Made by a program: the position numbers and the translations under genes. Under the pieces are notes generated by a model that had not been told where the DNA came from, did not search any database, and worked only from the letters and a program-made list of their open reading frames with translations. DNA of 64,000 bases from a bacterium (GTDB lineage: Bacteria; Electryoneota; RPQS01). The stretch is from contig JADJEH010000017.1 of the NCBI GenBank assembly GCA_016702305.1, positions 186,001 to 250,000 on the forward strand. Direction: 5' to 3'. Shown one piece after another: positions 42,021-49,967 of this stretch (positions are counted from its first letter, which is position 1; the number at the start of each line of letters is the position of its first letter).

Positions 42021-43214
42021 TTATGCGTTTGTCAGAGCTGCCACGCCCGGCAGCACCTTACCCTCAAGGAACTCAAGGCTTGCGCCACCGCCCGTCGAGA
42101 CGTGCGAGACCTGGCTTGCCAAGCCGAACTTCTCCATCGCCGCAGCACTGTCGCCTCCACCCACTACGGTGATTGCTCCGGCCTGCGTGGCCCGTACAAG
42201 GGCTTCCGCAACAGCCTTCGTTCCGGACGCAAACTCATCAATTTCAAAGACTCCCATAGGGCCGTTCCAGACCACCGTCTTGGCCTTCAGGATGTAGTCG
42301 GCGTAGAGTTTCTCGGTCTCCGGGCCAATATCGGCGGCAAGCATGTCTTCGGGCACTTGATTAGAGGCGGCCGCTGAGGTCGCTTCACCCGATTTCAATT
42401 CGGAGGCCACCCGCGAGTCCGGCGGGAGCACGAGCTTCGTCGAGGAGCCTGCGGCCTTCTTGATCAGTTCGAGGGCAAGGTCCATCTTGTCGGCTTCGAG
42501 AATCGAGTTGCCGATCTCGCCGCCCTGCGCCTTATAGAACGTGTAGGCCATGCCGCCGCCCACCAGAATCGTGTCCACCTTGCCGATGAGATTCTCAATG
42601 ACGTCAATCTTGCCCGAAATTTTCGAACCGCCCAATACTGCGACAAACGGATGCTTCGGTTCGGCCAGAGCTTTGCCGAGGTAGTCGAGTTCCTTCTGCA
42701 TCAGGTAGCCCGCAACGCATGGCTTGATAAACTGCGTCACCCCTTCTGTTGAAGCATGCGCGCGATGCGCCGAGCCGAACGCGTCGTTCACGTACAGATC
42801 ACCGAGCTTGGCGAGCTTTTTGGCGAACTCGGCGTCGTTCTTCTCTTCTTCGTTGTAGAAGCGCAGATTTTCGAGCAGCACGACCTGTCCCGGCACCATC
42901 GCGGCGACGGTCTTCTCGACCTCTTCGCCGATACAGTCCATTGCCATGGTCACAGGCTTGCCGAGCAGTTCCGCCAACCGCACCGCTGCGGGAGCCAGCG
43001 ACATGTCCGGATTCTTCTTGCCCTTCGGTCGCCCAAGGTGACTCATCAGAATCGCCTTGCCGCCGGCGGCGACAATCTTCTTTATCGTGGGCAGCGACTC
43101 GCGAATGCGCGTGTCGTCGGTGACCTTGCCCTCGTCCAGCGGCACATTGAAATCCACGCGCACCAACACGCGCTTGCCGCTTAAGTCAACCTGATCAATT
43201 GTGAGTTTGTTCAT
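42021..43214 (-). CDS. pgk: Phosphoglycerate kinase
   Basis: 397 residues: RVLVRVDFNVPLDEG at the start, SHLGRPKGKK, NDAFGSAHRAHAS, VLGGSKISGKIDVI, WNGPMGVFEIDEFASGT and TVVGGGDSAAAM near the end. It transfers the acyl phosphate of 1,3-bisphosphoglycerate to ADP. It heads the pgk-tpiA-secG-tRNA unit. The upstream gap carries a palindromic repeat ending CTACAAT, which could contribute a -10 element. Confidence 0.98.
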   Translation of the reverse strand: MNKLTIDQVDLSGKRVLVRVDFNVPLDEGKVTDDTRIRESLPTIKKIVAAGGKAILMSHLGRPKGKKNPDMSLAPAAVRLAELLGKPVTMAMDCIGEEVEKTVAAMVPGQVVLLENLRFYNEEEKNDAEFAKKLAKLGDLYVNDAFGSAHRAHASTEGVTQFIKPCVAGYLMQKELDYLGKALAEPKHPFVAVLGGSKISGKIDVIENLIGKVDTILVGGGMAYTFYKAQGGEIGNSILEADKMDLALELIKKAAGSSTKLVLPPDSRVASELKSGEATSAAASNQVPEDMLAADIGPETEKLYADYILKAKTVVWNGPMGVFEIDEFASGTKAVAEALVRATQAGAITVVGGGDSAAAMEKFGLASQVSHVSTGGGASLEFLEGKVLPGVAALTNA

Positions 43215-43242
43215 CGGGGGGATGAAAATTTAGTCTTTCTAT

Positions 43243-43490
43243 TGTAGGGGCGGATGGCCATCCGCCCGTTCTGTATTGCCTGCATGGCGCCCGATCTCGC
43301 GGCGGCATGCGCTGCGCGTGCCCCGCAACCGTCGTCGCAAAGCATTCGCGTCGTCATTCTTCAGGCCGCTGCGGCCTGAAGAATCCCGCGGGAGTCTCCA
43401 GGGAGATGTTTCACGATGTTCAGCAGGACGACACGCACGAAGGTGTCGCTCTCGCCTGGGGATTTTGCCCAGCAAGCTGGGCGCTACAAT
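43243..43490. repeat. Cluster of palindromic repeat modules (A, C-like, H, B)
   Basis: The 313-bp gap between pgk and the next gene has no plausible gene. It holds module A (20-bp palindrome GGGCGGATGGCCATCCGCCC, 43248-43267), a diverged module C (43296-43326), module H (CTTCAGGCCGCTGCGGCC core, 43356-43384) and module B (GCCCAGCAAGCTGGGC core within 43455-43487). Copies of A, B and C recur at 48.6-48.8 kb and elsewhere. Confidence 0.8.
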
Positions 43491-43527
43491 GTGCCGTCCC
43501 CTCACGCGGGCGGAACTGGTTCCGCTC

Positions 43528-44124
43528 CTACTCTTCGGCGAAGACTTCGTCGAGCTGATTCTCGATGAGCGTGATGCGCTTGGTCAAGTCCTTCAGCGCC
43601 GTCTCGATGCGCGTCAACGCTTCCATGACTTCGGCGTTGCCACCGCCAGCCGGACGCGGACCACGGTCGGCGAAATCACGACGCGGCGGACGATCCGTCC
43701 ACTCACGCTTCGGGCCGGTCGAACGGCCACGCGGCGGACCGTCACCGTACTCGCGGCGCGGACCACGCGGCGGACCATCACCATACTCACGACGCGGACC
43801 ACGGGGCGGACCATCCCCAAATTCACGGCGCGGACCACGCGGCGGACCGTCACCAAATTCGCGGCGCGGACCACGCGGCGGACCGTCACCGAACTCGCGA
43901 CGCGGACCACGCGCCGGGCCTTCACCCGCCGCACGACGCGGCGCACGCGCCGGACGTTCGCCATCATCAAATTTCTTGCGCGGCGGCGGACGATCATCGC
44001 CCTCGCTCCACTTGGGCTTGGCCGGACGTCCCGCACCCGCGCCACCCGCGCGCGGCGGCTTCGCCTTGACGTGTTTCTTCTCTTTGTCTTTCAAACGATA
44101 GCGGGTCGGCTTGTCAGCAGGCAC
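43528..44124 (-). CDS. Arg/Gly/Pro-rich disordered repeat protein with C-terminal coiled coil
   Basis: 198 residues. The N-terminus is very basic (RYRLKDKEKKHVKAKPPR). Residues about 70-135 are five copies of a 12-residue unit, RGPRRE(F/Y)GDGPP, encoded by 36-bp DNA repeats. The end (NAEVMEALTRIETALKDL and TKRITLIENQLDEVFAEE) is predicted coiled coil. RG-rich tracts of this kind often bind RNA or drive assembly, but no family is recognised. No signal peptide, so it is cytoplasmic. The opposite strand is also open here because of the repeats; base usage favours the minus frame. Confidence 0.7.
   Translation of the reverse strand: MPADKPTRYRLKDKEKKHVKAKPPRAGGAGAGRPAKPKWSEGDDRPPPRKKFDDGERPARAPRRAAGEGPARGPRREFGDGPPRGPRREFGDGPPRGPRREFGDGPPRGPRREYGDGPPRGPRREYGDGPPRGRSTGPKREWTDRPPRRDFADRGPRPAGGGNAEVMEALTRIETALKDLTKRITLIENQLDEVFAEE
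43733..43912. repeat. 36-bp tandem repeat, five units, inside the RGPRRE gene
   Basis: Five consecutive 36-bp units each begin GGCGGACC on the plus strand and differ by a few, mostly third-position, changes. They encode the 12-residue units. The absence of variable spacers rules out a CRISPR array. Confidence 0.85.
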
Positions 44125-44221
44125 CGGTTACTCCAATTCGTGAATGTATTGAGCGGCTCGAAAAATAGCGCAGCTCCTGCTTCACGAGCCTGAAGCACTG
44201 CGAAAAAATCGGGTGTGAAAC

Positions 44222-44251
44222 GCAGCGGCAGGTGCTTGCACCCGCCGCCGC
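44222..44251 (-). terminator. Hairpin after the DUF4920 lipoprotein gene
   Basis: A 13-bp imperfect GC-rich stem (GCAGCGGCAGGTG / CACCCGCCGCCGC) with loop CTTG lies 10 bp after the stop at 44261; the following T content is modest. Confidence 0.5.
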
Positions 44252-44260
44252 GTACTACAA

Positions 44261-44710
44261 CTATAGTCCCTTTACCGACGCGCCCTTGATGCTTACCATG
44301 ATCGCCGGAGCCGGACAGGCGTGGCCTTCCGTTTCGCCCTCGTGCTTCTCTTCCACCGCGCCCGGCGCGTTGGGATCATACATCAGCGTACCTTGCAGCG
44401 TGATCTGCTTGCCCAGCGTCTCCTGCGGGAACGTCACCACGTCACCCATGCTCTTGCACAGGATCTTCGAATGATCGGCCTGCTCGATTTCCACCCAGCA
44501 GCCCGCGTGCTTGCACATATCCACCACCGTGCCCGATACCAGCACGTCCTTGTCCACGTAAGCCGCCGGATTGGCGTTCAGCTCGGTGATGTTGTGAGAC
44601 TTCTTCAGGGTCGGCTCTTCACCAAACGACGTACACGCCTTGCTGCCACAGGCACAAGAGACCGCGAACAGCGCGGTGATGGCCAAAATGAGAATGGTTT
44701 TTGTCTTCAT
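44261..44710 (-). CDS. DUF4920-like periplasmic lipoprotein
   Basis: 149 residues with a lipoprotein signal (MKTKTILILAITALFAVSC) followed by CGSKAC. The core has DVLVSGTVVDMCKHAGCWVEI and ILCKSMGDVVTFP, the pattern of the small OB-fold DUF4920 proteins with conserved cysteines. A C-terminal His/Cys segment (EGETEGHACPAPAIM) could bind metal. Its function is unknown. It is the last gene of a minus-strand series gap - YkvA - YkvA - DUF4920, 27 bp after the preceding gene. Confidence 0.8.
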   Translation of the reverse strand: MKTKTILILAITALFAVSCACGSKACTSFGEEPTLKKSHNITELNANPAAYVDKDVLVSGTVVDMCKHAGCWVEIEQADHSKILCKSMGDVVTFPQETLGKQITLQGTLMYDPNAPGAVEEKHEGETEGHACPAPAIMVSIKGASVKGL

Positions 44711-44737
44711 GTCAAATGCTTGTTTTGATTACTCGTT

Positions 44738-45091
44738 CTAATCTTGTAAGTCAAACGGTTCAGGATCAATCTGGCGGGATTTAAGGAACCTCCGCAAATC
44801 AAACTTCATCAGTGAAAAGAGCTTCGCGACGACAAACGCATCGTCCAGCCAGCCAAAGAACAGGAAGAAATCGGGAATCAAGTCGAACGGCAGGGCCACG
44901 TACAACGCAATCGCAATGAGTGCGATGATCGTCGCCCAGGGCGTCCGAGATTTGCCGCGCAGGACTTCCGCCATCATTTTGCGCCACAACGCAAAACGGC
45001 GGTAAAGGAATTGCCAGCCGCGTTTCGTCTTCGGGAGAATCGCGAACCAGCCGAGCAGAGCGCCGAAACCGAACCTGCGCTTGCGCGTCAC
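44738..45091 (-). CDS. YkvA/DUF1232 family membrane protein (paralogue 2)
   Basis: 117 residues from a GTG at 45091. The DUF1232 core TPWATIIALIAIALYVALPFD is followed by LIPDFFLFFGWLDDAFVVAKL, with the LPFDLIPDF turn between two hydrophobic segments. It is a small inner-membrane protein of unknown function. It sits 3 bp after another DUF1232 gene, from which it probably arose by duplication. Confidence 0.88.
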   Translation of the reverse strand: MTRKRRFGFGALLGWFAILPKTKRGWQFLYRRFALWRKMMAEVLRGKSRTPWATIIALIAIALYVALPFDLIPDFFLFFGWLDDAFVVAKLFSLMKFDLRRFLKSRQIDPEPFDLQD

Positions 45092-45094
45092 TAA

Positions 45095-45649
45095 CTATGC
45101 TTGCGGCTTGTCGTCCAGCGGCTTGCCGTCGTCACCCAGCGCGTAATCGCTTAGTTTCAAATTGCGCTCCGCCGCAAAGCGCTTCAGGTCCACGCGAATC
45201 AGCGACAAACAGAGCCCGATGACCAACGCGTCATCGAGGAAGCCCAGGCCCGGAATGAAATCGGGCATCACGTCAATCGGCGAGATCAGATAGAGCAGCG
45301 TCGCGGTAAGCGCGGCTACAGTAGCCCACGGCACGTCAAATTCCTGCTTGGCGCTGGCCCGCAGCATCTCCCACAAGAGCTTGGCTTGCTTGCCGAGCTT
45401 GACGACGTAGTCCTTGCCCGAATTGAGCAGCTTCTCGATGCCCGATTCGGCCTTGTCCACGGCCTTGGCGACGTCTTCCTTGGTGACCGTGTTCTTCTTC
45501 TCTTCGAACCACTTGCCGGTCTTGTCAGCCACTTTCTCAATCGCGGAGTGCGTCTCGGTCGTCACGCTGCCCCACAGCTTGCCAATGGACTCCTTGGCCT
45601 CGTTCAGGTTCTCTTTGATTTCAGACGGTTTCTGCGGTGCGTCGCTCAT
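45095..45649 (-). CDS. YkvA/DUF1232 family protein with long helical N-terminus (paralogue 1)
   Basis: 184 residues. The first 90 are charged and helical (KENLNEAKESIGKLWGS, KEDVAKAVDKAESGIEKLL), likely coiled coil. Then comes the DUF1232 core (VPWATVAALTATLLYLISPID then VMPDFIPGLGFLDDALVIGL). It is membrane-bound with an unknown role. It lies 44 bp after gap and 3 bp before its paralogue. Confidence 0.88.
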   Translation of the reverse strand: MSDAPQKPSEIKENLNEAKESIGKLWGSVTTETHSAIEKVADKTGKWFEEKKNTVTKEDVAKAVDKAESGIEKLLNSGKDYVVKLGKQAKLLWEMLRASAKQEFDVPWATVAALTATLLYLISPIDVMPDFIPGLGFLDDALVIGLCLSLIRVDLKRFAAERNLKLSDYALGDDGKPLDDKPQA

Positions 45650-45693
45650 GGGTATTCATCCTTATGCGTTGGCGATTGGCGAACGAAATGCGC

Positions 45694-46698
45694 TTAAGCA
45701 CTCATCATGACCAGCAGGTCTACGCAGCGCATGGAGTAGCCCCACTCGTTGTCGTACCAACCGAAGATCTTCACCATCTTGTCGCCCATGACCATCGTGG
45801 ACTTGGCGTCGAAGATGCACGAATGCGGATTGCCGATGATGTCCACCGACACCAGCTCTTCTTCGGTGTATTCGAGCACGCCCTTCATCGGGCCTTCAGC
45901 CGCGGCCTTGAACGCGGCGTTGACCGCGGCAATCGTGACGGGCTTGGTCGTATTGACCACGAGGTCCGTGATCGAGCCGGTCGGCGTCGGCACGCGCAGC
46001 GATGTGCCGTCAATTTTGCCCTTGAGCTCCTTGATGATCTTGCCCACGGTCTTGGCGGCGCCCGTCGTCGTGGGGATGATGCTCACCGCGGCCGAACGCG
46101 CGCGGCGCAGATCGCTGTGCGGCGCGTCAAGGATGTTCTGATCGTTCGTGTAGCTGTGAATCGTCGTCATGAACGCGTGCTCGATGCCGAAGTTGTCCAG
46201 AATGACCTTGGCCATCGGCGCGACGCAATTCGTCGTGCAGCTCGCGTTGGACACGAGCTTGTGCTCGGGCTTAAGATCGTGGTCGTTGATGCCCAGCACG
46301 ATCGTCGCGTCAATCTCGTCTTTCGACGGTACGGTCAGGAGCACCTTCTTGGCGCCCGCATCAATGTGCTGCTGAATCCCCGCGCGGTCGCGGAACGACT
46401 TCGCGCCGGTGGATTCGACCACGATATCCGCGTTGTACTTTTTCCAATCGAGCTTCTTGGCATCCTTCTCGGCGGTGACTTCAATGTGATTCTTGCCGAC
46501 TTGAAATCCGGTCGCAGTCACTTCCACCGAACCGCCGAACTTGCCCTGCGTCGAATCGTACTTGAGCAGATGCGCCAGCGTCTTGGCGTCGGTCAAGTCG
46601 TTAATGGCGACCACTTCAAAGCGCGGATCATTGTAAATTCCGCGAAACACCAGGCGGCCGATGCGCCCGAATCCGTTAATAGCTATGCGAATTGGCAT
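45694..46698 (-). CDS. gap: Glyceraldehyde-3-phosphate dehydrogenase
   Basis: 334 residues: NAD-binding IAINGFGRIGRLVFRG, catalytic Cys in SNASCTTNCVAPMAK, the SYTNDQNILD loop, RRARSAAVSIIPTTTGAAK and WYDNEWGYSMRCVDLL at the end. It oxidises glyceraldehyde-3-phosphate in glycolysis. No clear promoter is visible; the leader carries a TATGAAG-type repeat at 46712-46734. Confidence 0.98.
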   Translation of the reverse strand: MPIRIAINGFGRIGRLVFRGIYNDPRFEVVAINDLTDAKTLAHLLKYDSTQGKFGGSVEVTATGFQVGKNHIEVTAEKDAKKLDWKKYNADIVVESTGAKSFRDRAGIQQHIDAGAKKVLLTVPSKDEIDATIVLGINDHDLKPEHKLVSNASCTTNCVAPMAKVILDNFGIEHAFMTTIHSYTNDQNILDAPHSDLRRARSAAVSIIPTTTGAAKTVGKIIKELKGKIDGTSLRVPTPTGSITDLVVNTTKPVTIAAVNAAFKAAAEGPMKGVLEYTEEELVSVDIIGNPHSCIFDAKSTMVMGDKMVKIFGWYDNEWGYSMRCVDLLVMMSA

Positions 46699-46711
46699 GG
46701 GAGAGTTCCGA

Positions 46712-46734
46712 AGTATGAAGTATGATGTATGAGA
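46712..46734. repeat. TATGAAG-type heptamer repeats upstream of gap
   Basis: Three near-copies of a 7-bp unit (TATGAAG, TATGATG, TATGAGA) are found 14-36 bp upstream of the gap start codon. They resemble the run at 35593-35620. Confidence 0.55.
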
Positions 46735-46807
46735 TCTGAAAACCAGATGTCAGAATGCAAATGTGTTAACCGCTGCCGGCGCGCAATGGTGGTCACTAAT
46801 TGGGGGA

Positions 46808-47830
46808 CTACCCAAAGAAGATCTCGGCGATTTCGTACATGCGTTCGTCTACGAAACGCGTCTTGCCCTTCATTTCGGAGAGCGGGACGGTGACCAAGTG
46901 GCCGTCGCGGAGGGCGACGAAGTGGCCGAACTGGTCTTGCGACGCAGCTTCTACCGCGTGCACACCCATCGTGGTGGCGAGCAGGCGGTCTTCGGCGACG
47001 GGAGTGCCGCTGCGCTGGACATGGCCGAGCGCGGTGACGCGCGTCGAGATGCCGGTACGCTGTTCGATTTCACGGGCGACGCGATAGCCGATACCACCGT
47101 ACACCGGACGACCGAAGTTGTCCAACTGGCCGCTGGTGATGATGCCTTCGCCTTCGGCGACGGCGCCTTCAGCCACCACGACGATGGAGAAGCGCTTGAT
47201 TTCATGGCGCGTGACGAGCTGCTGGCAGACCTTCTCCCAGCTGAACGGGCGCTCGGGGATCAGAATCAGGTCGGCGCCGCCGGCGATGCCTGCGGTCACG
47301 GCGATCCAGCCGGAATTGCGGCCCATCGTCTCGATGATCATGATGCGGTGATGCGATTCGGCGGTGGCGTGCAGGCTGTCAATCGCATTCGTCACCGTTT
47401 GCACCGCCGTGTAGAAGCCGAACGTGGCATCCGTGCCCGTGATGTCGTTGTCAATGGTCTTGGGAATGCCGATGATCTTCGCGCCGTGCTTCGACAGCTC
47501 GTAGCCTGCGGACAGGCTGCCGTCGCCGCCGATGACGATAATGCCGTCCAATCGGTGCAATGCGATGCTTTCCAGCACATGAGCCAGCGTGTCGGGGTCG
47601 TGAACCGGGTTGAAGCGCGAGGTGCCCAGAATGGTGCCGCCGCGATTCAGGATGCCGCCGACCGACTTGGAGGGCAGGGGGATGATATCGCCGTCGTGCA
47701 GCCCTTTCCACCCGTTGCGGATGCCGACGGTTTCATAGCCGAAGCGGTTGTTGGCGGTGCGCACAACGGCGCGAATGGCGGCATTCAGCCCCGGGCAGTC
47801 GCCACCGGATGTAACCAGGCCTAACTTCAT
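46808..47830 (-). CDS. pfkA: 6-phosphofructokinase
   Basis: 340 residues from the ATG at 47830. PFK motifs: LVTSGGDCPGLNAAIR, GIIVIGGDGSLSAGYEL, GIPKTIDNDITGTD, ETMGRNSGWIAV, LGHVQRSGTP. The Gly of GGDG is the ATP-type residue, while Lys in GIPKTIDND is the residue seen in pyrophosphate-type and mixed PFKs (ATP-type usually has Gly). Donor specificity is therefore uncertain. It acts at the committed step of glycolysis. Promoter at 47865-47893. Confidence 0.95.
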   Translation of the reverse strand: MKLGLVTSGGDCPGLNAAIRAVVRTANNRFGYETVGIRNGWKGLHDGDIIPLPSKSVGGILNRGGTILGTSRFNPVHDPDTLAHVLESIALHRLDGIIVIGGDGSLSAGYELSKHGAKIIGIPKTIDNDITGTDATFGFYTAVQTVTNAIDSLHATAESHHRIMIIETMGRNSGWIAVTAGIAGGADLILIPERPFSWEKVCQQLVTRHEIKRFSIVVVAEGAVAEGEGIITSGQLDNFGRPVYGGIGYRVAREIEQRTGISTRVTALGHVQRSGTPVAEDRLLATTMGVHAVEAASQDQFGHFVALRDGHLVTVPLSEMKGKTRFVDERMYEIAEIFFG

Positions 47831-47864
47831 ATTATTCAGGGTTCGTTTTGGACGCGGAAAACAG

Positions 47865-47893
47865 AATTTACGGCTTTGTCGCCCGAGAGTCAA
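47865..47893 (-). promoter_or_regulatory. Sigma70-type promoter of pfkA
   Basis: On the minus strand TTGACT (47893-47888), a 17-bp spacer and TAAATT (47870-47865) put the start about 28 nt before the pfkA ATG. Confidence 0.75.
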
Positions 47894-47962
47894 CCGGCGC
47901 CGTTTGGGGGTCTAAGTCGTGTATTTGCGATTTGGCGCTCACAATTGTCGAAACGGAAGGGT

Positions 47963-48397
47963 TTAGGAATTGGAGGGTTGATTTTTGTCTTGTGAATCGG
48001 ATAACGAGAATTTGCGGTTGCGTTGGGCGGCGCGCAAGCTCTGGTAGAGCGTGTTGAGGTGGTGGTTGATGCGGGAATCATAGCGGGAAAGGCGGTCGAG
48101 GTGGGGGAGCATCGTCAGGCCGGTACTGTCGAGATTCATGCCGGCGTTAATCGTTTGGTGTTCCAAGCGATAGAAGCGGTATTGACGATAGAGGTGAATG
48201 GCGATTTTGTCCACGATGAGTTCTTCGACCGAGGATTGCGGCTGATGTTGGGTAAACAGCATGTCGCGCAGGCGTTCGAGAATGGCTTGCTCATCGGGAG
48301 ACAGGCGGGACAGGAAGATGGGATCGGTGGCTTCGAGGCCGTGTTTGAGGGCGTTTGCGGGCGACCCGCGATGAGGGGGGATGGAGGGAGAATTCAT
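47963..48397 (-). CDS. Hypothetical protein with NALKHGLE motif
   Basis: 144 residues starting MNSPSIPPHRGSPANALKHG. The N-terminal pattern resembles short proteins of unknown role with a P-x-NALKHG start found scattered in many genomes. The rest is helical (SPDEQAILERLRDMLFTQHQ; LYRQYRFYRLEHQTINAGMN; LSRYDSRINHHLNTLYQSL). No SD is visible, but a good promoter (48444-48472) lies 47 bp upstream. Its lone position beside a decayed region fits a mobile or recently acquired gene; this is inference. Confidence 0.6.
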   Translation of the reverse strand: MNSPSIPPHRGSPANALKHGLEATDPIFLSRLSPDEQAILERLRDMLFTQHQPQSSVEELIVDKIAIHLYRQYRFYRLEHQTINAGMNLDSTGLTMLPHLDRLSRYDSRINHHLNTLYQSLRAAQRNRKFSLSDSQDKNQPSNS

Positions 48398-48443
48398 GTT
48401 TTTTAGGGGGTTAGGAGGAGGGAGACGAGGCGGTAGGATTCAT

Positions 48444-48472
48444 AATATATGAACATTTGGGCCAAAAGTCAA
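48444..48472 (-). promoter_or_regulatory. Sigma70-type promoter of the NALKHG-protein gene
   Basis: On the minus strand TTGACT (48472-48467), a 17-bp spacer and TATATT (48449-48444), the same hexamers as the groESL promoter. Confidence 0.75.
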
Positions 48473-48629
48473 GGGGGGGCGGAGAAGTCTGAAATCAGCA
48501 GTATGAAGTATGAAGGCGGAGGGTAAACCCAATAGACTTGAGATTGTGTTGGGTTGGTGGTAGATTGGGTGAACTCAGACTCCCTCGTTGTTCTCCGCGC
48601 TCGCGATCAGAACAAAGGCAAAACCAGAA

Positions 48630-48840
48630 CGGGCGGATTGCCATCCGCCCCTACATCCAGAATGAATACACTTTATTACGGTGATAACCGCGATATTCTG
48701 CCGCGCTAAATTCCCTGATTTGCGACATTGCCTTGGGGGATTTTGCCCAGCAAGCTGGGCGCTACGGCGAACATGGACGGGAAGCGCGTTCGGGGCACCC
48801 GCAGCGGGTGCCGCCGCGAGTACTATCCCTGACGGGATGA
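48630..48840. repeat. Cluster of palindromic repeat modules (A, B, C, D)
   Basis: Within the 500-bp gap 48398-48902 lie module A (48630-48655), module B (48732-48767), module C (GGCACCCGCAGCGGGTGCC core, 48791-48820) and module D (ATCCCTGACGGGAT core, 48825-48840). Modules A and B flank a gene remnant at 48662-48709. A TATGAAG pair is at 48502-48514. No intact gene is seen in this gap. Confidence 0.85.
48662..48709 (+). pseudogene. Remnant of a DNA methyltransferase N-terminus
   Basis: A 15-codon frame, MNTLYYGDNRDILPR then TAA, matches the start of site-specific adenine DNA methyltransferases, which typically open M-x-x-LYYGDNLDIL. The remainder is gone; the frame runs straight into module B sequence. 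It lies between two palindromic repeat modules. The identification rests on a short but distinctive motif. Confidence 0.6.
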
Positions 48841-48902
48841 CAAGGCGATAGAATTCTTTTCAATCTTACACATATATGCACTGCTAACTTTGAGGTTTAA
48901 TC

Positions 48903-49911
48903 ATGCGCATGCTGCTTCTGATTTTCTGGTTGATGCTGGTTGTTGCCAGCTGTACGCCTGAAGGCGATATCAACTACAACACCTACAACAACACACCCAA
49001 GAGATTCGGGGGCCGTATCAGTCTAATCACTTCACCAGGCACTGGTCTTGACGGATTCAGGCGCCACGAACTACTCCTGTCCGTGGGGATTTCGGAGCGA
49101 TACGTTCCTCTATGCCGACGTCACGACCGATATTCCAGGTGTCATTGTGGAGGCGCGTTTGTTCAGACGGATTCAGCAGTATGGGGATTTTAGCCAATAC
49201 TCTGTCGTGAACTTTCCGACCGGCAGCAGTTTCCGGTTGCCGTTGGCGAGTTTTAACAACAACTTCGCGTCCTATATGTCGGAGGACTTTAGCATCACGT
49301 TTTGGGTCAGTTTGATGACCGAAGACAGCGCGAACTACGCCAGCCCAACGATTACGATTCAGACCGTTTCGCGCGTGCATTTCGACACGGCGGCCGCGCC
49401 GCTGGCGCCGGTGATTGACACTCTGTTTGAACAGTCGTATCAGCAGCGGATAGATATTCTATGGTGCCGCCAATCGCCGAATGTGGATAGTATCCGTATG
49501 GCGATTCGCGCGGACGAGTCAGGTGCAACCGATGCGGGGGGACTCCGGGGAGGGGTTTTGCCGGTCGGTCTGGTGGGGGGGGGGGGGGGGGAGGGGGGGA
49601 GGGCCCGACGCTTCATCTGACGACACAGGAGCCTGTGCCGGTGGACAATCTGGCGGCAATCTCGTACTCGGACGGCAGAGTCATTCCCCCGGGGGCGAAA
49701 AACCCCCCCCCCGGAAATGGCTCGGGCGCGACGTGGTACGCCCGATTCGTGGGCAACGATTCGAATGCTGGCTTGTCAAAACGGCTACTGCCCGAATAAT
49801 TTCGACGACTCGACGGCGGTCAGCGGCGCGTTGGCTTACTACCGCATCGGCCTGCAATACGAAAACGGTACGTGGTGGTCGCCGGATTCGGTGGGGGCGT
49901 GGATTCCGTAG
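48903..49911 (+). pseudogene. Frameshifted lipoprotein gene, or assembly-damaged locus
   Basis: The first frame starts MRMLLLIFWLMLVVASC, a lipoprotein signal with Cys17, and runs to about 49040. Coding sense then moves to the +1 frame (YSCPWGFRSDTFLYADVTT to IDILWCRQSPNVDSIRMAI, 49048-49550). It changes again after a 16-base G run near 49575-49590 (LTTQEPVPVDNLAAISYSDG), and again near 49755 (NGYCPNNFDDSTAVSGALAY to GAWIP, stop 49911). At least three shifts are needed to rebuild one protein of about 330 residues. The long G run and a nearby C run (49703-49713) make sequencing error a serious alternative to real decay. Confidence 0.75.
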
Positions 49912-49967
49912 GTGCAGAAACAGAAATGGCGACCGTTGGCCGCCATTCATCAGTCAGTTCGTCCGTG

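Noticed and set aside
43733..43912. Regular 36-bp spacing resembling a CRISPR array
   Set aside because: Units are directly adjacent with no unique spacers and encode a regular peptide repeat.
43276..44193. Plus-strand frame with Thr/Arg repeats
   Set aside because: It is the complement of the 36-bp repeats in the RGPRRE gene and extends into non-coding repeat modules.
45637..47824. Long plus-strand frames opposite gap and pfkA
   Set aside because: They have Arg/His/Val-rich, non-globular translations and no start signals, while the minus strand encodes recognisable glycolytic enzymes.
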